From: Dichotomocladium elegans
Lineage: Eukaryota > Mucoromycota > Mucoromycetes > Mucorales > Lichtheimiaceae
NCBI GenBank assembly: GCA_025716815.1
Contig: JAIXMN010000010.1
Coordinates: 186,001 to 250,000 of the forward strand
Reading direction: 5' to 3'
DNA: 64,000 bases
Shown here: in pieces, positions 60,449-64,000 of the stretch
Layout: each line of letters begins with the position of its first letter
How positions within the stretch are numbered: the first letter of the stretch is position 1
Notes under the pieces: generated by a model
What the model was told of the DNA's origin: nothing
The model's input: the letters and a program-made list of their open reading frames with translations, nothing else
The model's database searches: none
Program-made: the position numbers and the translations under genes

Positions 60449-61501
60449 AATGCCTGAAAGTAAGCCCCAATCGCACCATTCTGCTATGTGCGTTCTACAA
60501 TTTACGAGCATCACATTCCATTTTCTTTCTTTTTTTCCCCATTGGCTTCACTAGGAACACCCGGCACGATCGTGGCCCGCCTTCCTGATTCTCATCAACC
60601 GCCAAACCATTGTAAAAAAAGCAATATCATTGCGCGGTATGGATCCCATGATGCAAGGTCAAGCCCTCCATACTATCACGGTGTGGTGGTGTGTTACGAT
60701 TACCAGACAATAGAGGCCATTACGCTGGGTATGGATGCAGACAAAAAGACGTTTGCACTCCTCCTTGCTACCTCGGTTCCTGGATTCTCTTCCATTACGG
60801 CCATTAGCACGGCCACGATTGTCCTTGATCTAGTTCTCGACAAGGAATATATCGTGCGTGCTTGTCGGCTCACGAATATGTCATGGTGTGTGTTGTGCGC
60901 ACATAAGGGGGTGGAGGAGAAACATATATTGATGAGCGAGAGCTCATGTTGTCTCTTTTTATACTACAGGTGCCGACGGCTGTGGGCTCTCGCTTCGCGT
61001 GCAAATCTCGTTGCGTTTACAGGAGTCTACTACGGCGTGCTGGGCGGGGCCTATAGCTCACTGAGCAAAGCGAACGCTTCCTATGTAAGGGGGGAGGGGG
61101 AACGGTGGTGGTAGTCTTGGTGTGCTGCGGGGATTGGGAGGAATGTTTTATTTGAACAAATTTCTCCCTATGGCAACACAGGCTTACAAAGCGGGTTCAT
61201 TGGCTATCCGGCAAATCAAACTGGCCCAGTGGCTCAAAGATCCTGTCCTTGAAAGCAAGTGCTGGCTCTATTTTGCAGAAGACCTCATCCAACTCGGGCG
61301 GCTCAAGCGAGCGAACAAGATCATTGCTCGTCAGGCGCGGTTCGCAGAGGCACAACAAAATGGAATTGTAAGTGACTATTTTTTTTTCCTCCACATCCAA
61401 AAAAAAAAAAAAAATCCGGAAACCAGGTAAGCTCATCGTATATTTAGTTACTGGCAATGGTTGAATCCGTTCGGGTAAAATGGCACAGCGGGAAAAGGTG
61501 A
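60449..61501 (+). CDS. Unrecognised conserved-looking helical protein
   Basis: Five exons join to about 230 aa. A 3-codon first exon (MPE) leads to TPGTIVARLPDSHQPPNH, then YHGVVVCYDYQTIEAITLGM, FALLLATSVPGFSSITAIST and LDKEYIVRACRLTNMSW. Next come CRRLWALASRANLVAFTGVY and YGVLGGAYSSLSKANASY, AYKAGSLAIRQIKLAQWLKD with CWLYFAEDLIQLGRLKRANK, and ARFAEAQQNGI joining to LLAMVESVRVKWHSGKR. The second half has a TPR-like alternation of helices (A.L.LV.F..VYYG.L..AYS.L.KA; IQLGRLKRANKII). I do not recognise the family. All joins keep the frame and use standard splice signals, and the codon pattern is protein-like, so I think it is real. The last exon was chosen over an earlier stop (reading VSSSYI) because it continues the helix. 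Confidence 0.65.
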
Positions 61502-61984
61502 TAGATCGTCGGATTAAATTGCTTAGAGCATGGTAATAAACTGGCACTTGGTCCGCTGATCGGTTCTGCTCAGCAGCAGCATCTTGTTTGCCAAGAGCGA
61601 CGATAAGGCTGTTTGAATAAGGAAAGACTGGCATAGTTTTCTATTTAAATCCTCGTCTCCCTTCTTCGTGTATTGGTGCATCCGTTAAGGGAGCAATGTG
61701 GCTCCTTTCGGGCAAGAAACGCTGGGTGAGATACAACATCAAGGCGAAGCCAAGCCCTCTTAACCCGCTGGCCAGTTGAGGAACGCCATATCCATTGTGC
61801 CGAGCGGAAAGAGCGGAATGGTTAACATGCGGTGTGAGCCATCCTCCCCAAAAAAAAGAGTGGATGATTTGACTGAATCATCAGCCCTAATTGGCTGTCT
61901 GAAAGACCCCCCAAACTTATTTACCGCAAACCAGCAGCAAGCCTATATTGTCCCTTCTTTTCTTCAACCCATTTACTTTGCATC
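61502..61984. other. intergenic spacer upstream of the kinase gene
   Basis: About 480 bp. It contains a small imperfect inverted repeat near 61861–61880 (GATGATTTGACTGAATCATC), which could be a binding palindrome or chance. No gene is seen. Confidence 0.45.
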
Positions 61985-64000
61985 ATGAACGCTTGGAAAA
62001 TACCCGGTACCAAAAGTAAGCTGCCTTTACCTTGCATTTTTTCTTTCGTTCAGATTGCTAACGCTTTGCTAAGAGCACAAGGACCAACCCTCCTCCGCAC
62101 AGCAGTCGACCTCTTCCCCGTCATCATCATCACCAGCTCCAGCGACATTGCCCTCGCATCGCACCGATCCTAAATCAGGTGTTCTTCTTATACGAGTATG
62201 CGACGCCCGAGGTCTGTCACTTCCCTCAGGCGCTAGTATGCCCACTGCCCCTCCACAGCAATCTCACCCGCCAGCTCGCAATCGTGAGTCGCTGACTCGC
62301 AAACAAAACTGGTGGCTGCCGTATGTTGTTCTTGAGTTTGACAAGAATGAAATTCTTGTCGATGCATTGGCCGGCGATGCAGCAAATCCGATTTACCATT
62401 ATCGAGCCAATTTGTAATTATCATTTTGAGCGAGAGAGGGAGGGAAGGGGGGGGGAGTGAGAGAAAGAAAAGGCTTGCCCCATACCGGCTTAACCATCTC
62501 GTTTTCGGCCTTACCTTCTTTCTTCTTATATAGCGATGTGTCACGTAACTCAGAAGTATCGATATCCATCTACTTGCGCCAACCACCGAAAGCAGAAGGA
62601 TCGTCCGAGAGAACCACAAACGATCACTTCCTCGGTGCAGTAAAAATCCAGCCTAATTTCGATACGACGAAGGTGGATGATCAGGTCCTCAACATCACTG
62701 GTGGCACAGGCGTCATGCATGTTCAACTGTGCTATAAACCTCAGCAGGCATGTCTGTACCCTTTTTTTCCTCCCATTTTCCGACCTTCCCATTTCTCCTT
62801 TCTCCTCGCCTCCCGCAACATAGTAGCGCTGACTGACAGACATGCATTTCTCTTTTGGATTCAACAGCAAAGTCAGCCCATTTCATTTGACTCGTTCGAA
62901 CTGCTCCGTGTGATCGGTCGAGGCAGCTTTGGCAAAGTAAGGAAGGGAAAGGGGGGGTGGAAAAGGGAGTTTTAAAAATAGACCAGACTAAAGGGGGGTG
63001 GCTATTGCTAGGTCTACGTAGTCCGCAAGAAGGATACCAACCGTATTTACGCCATGAAAGTGCTTCGCAAATCCCGCATCATCTCCCGGTCGGAGGTGAC
63101 TCATACCATGGCCGAAAAGACCGTACTCGCCAAAGTGAGCAATCCCTTCGTCGTCCCTCTCAAATTTGCCTTCCAGAGTCCTGATAAGCTCTATCTCGTC
63201 TTGGCGTTTATCAATGGCGGTGAACTCTTCCACCATCTTCAAGTGGAGGGCAAATTTAGCGAAGAACGCTCTCGATTTTATACGGCTGAACTGCTGAGTG
63301 CACTCGAGTGCCTTCATGGCTTCAATGTGATTTACAGGTAAGAAAACGGTTCCATGTGGAAGGCGTTCTCTGAAGAATAAAACCAACTTCTGTTTATTCC
63401 AGAGATCTGAAGCCAGAGAATATCCTAATTGATTACAATGGCCATATTGCGCTGTGTGACTTTGGTCTCTGCAAGCTCAACATGACAGAGAACGAGCGAA
63501 CAAACACTTTCTGCGGTACTCCAGAATATCTGGCACCAGAGCTGTTGCTCGGCCAGGGCTATACAAAATCCGTAGACTGGTGGACATTAGGTGTTCTTCT
63601 GTACGAGATGATGACCGGACTGCCTCCGTTCTATGACGAAAACACAAATGAAATGTATCGCAAGATTCTTCAGGACGAACTTCGATTTCCCGATGATATG
63701 TCTTCGGACGCAAAGAGCCTGTTGCGCGGGGTAAGTAGAATTCGTGGCTGGAGCGAGACAATCATCTGATGGCCTGGATGCTTGTCTAGCTTTTAACACG
63801 TGATCCGAATGAGCGCCTGGGCAACAATGGACCCGAAGAAATCAAGAGCCATCCGTTCTTTGCTAGCATTGACTGGCGGAAACTGCTTCAGAAGAAGCTT
63901 CAGCCGCCTTTCAAGCCATCGGTCGAGAGTGCTTACGACACCACCAATTTTGACGAGGAGTTTACGTCCGAACAACCTTTGGAGTCTGTTGTGGATGAAT
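61985..64000 (+). CDS. AGC protein kinase with N-terminal C2-like domain, Ypk1/Gad8 type (partial)
   Basis: Cut by the right edge. Exon 1 is short (MNAWKIPGTK); exon 2 continues KHKDQPSSAQQSTSSPSSSS, a low-complexity linker. It is followed by a C2-like region: GVLLIRVCDARGLSLPSG, then WWLPYVVLEFDKNEILVDAL and, in the next exon, DVSRNSEVSISIYLRQ. This is the hallmark N-terminal region of YpkA/Gad8/Ypk1. The kinase domain has VIGRGSFGKV (P-loop), YAMKVLRKS (catalytic Lys), FNVIYR|DLKPENILID (YRD catalytic loop), DFGLCK (DFG), TFCGTPEYLAPELL (activation-loop Thr, PDK1 site) and SVDWWTLGVLLYEM. The AGC C-terminal extension begins PPFKPSVESAYDTTNFDEEF; the turn and hydrophobic motifs lie beyond the window. 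In yeasts this kinase is the main TORC2 effector at the plasma membrane (family knowledge). All visible catalytic residues are intact. Confidence 0.93.

Overview
This 64 kb window looks like nuclear DNA from a filamentous, early-diverging fungus, most likely Mucoromycota. The evidence is many short GT–AG introns (about 40–110 nt), fungal protein families (ALDH3/Hfd1, Kre9/Knh1-like, ThrE/Prm10-like, Coq10, Ypk1/Gad8), a very large Sel1-repeat protein, and wide AT-rich spacers holding gene and transposon relics. The phylum is an inference. Both edges cut genes: a Dus4-type tRNA-dihydrouridine synthase on the left and an AGC kinase on the right. Exon joins were worked out by eye and may be off by a base or a few codons. 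I found no rRNA, convincing tRNA or CRISPR array.

Layout. 0–9.4 kb (minus strand): DUS4 with a GC–AG intron, a small WWE-like protein, and an eight-exon gene for a Sel1-repeat protein of about 1,728 aa with an N-myristoylation-like start. 9.4–12.5 kb is a gene-poor spacer. 12.5–17.3 kb: a Ser/Thr-rich protein with a hydrophobic C-terminus (+), COQ10 (−) and GFA1 (−). After a 3.9 kb empty spacer come a cytochrome P450 (+), a secreted Kre9/Knh1-like protein (+), a membrane protein with a DUF4499/TMEM254-like C-terminus (−), a two-TM small protein (+), an endonuclease/exonuclease/phosphatase-family protein (+) and a ThrE/Prm10-like transporter (+), followed at 33.4–33.8 kb by a decayed partial copy of the ThrE gene.

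34–57 kb is an accessory block. It holds three paralogues of a receptor-like kelch membrane protein (one −, two + in tandem), a diverged element repeated at least three times next to them, a Tnp2-like transposase relic, and a small single-TM gene. Embedded in it are conserved genes: a zinc-ribbon protein, BLOC1S1 and an ALDH3-type fatty aldehyde dehydrogenase. 57–64 kb returns to conserved genes: ARP5 (INO80 complex), an unrecognised conserved-looking protein, and a C2-AGC kinase of the Ypk1/Gad8 type.

Several genes bear on the cell surface: GFA1 makes the chitin precursor, the Kre9-like protein is secreted, the kelch proteins are predicted surface proteins, and Ypk1-type kinases act in TORC2/membrane stress signalling. 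They are not one operon-like pathway. The most novel-looking feature is the kelch three-TM family together with its repeated flanking element.
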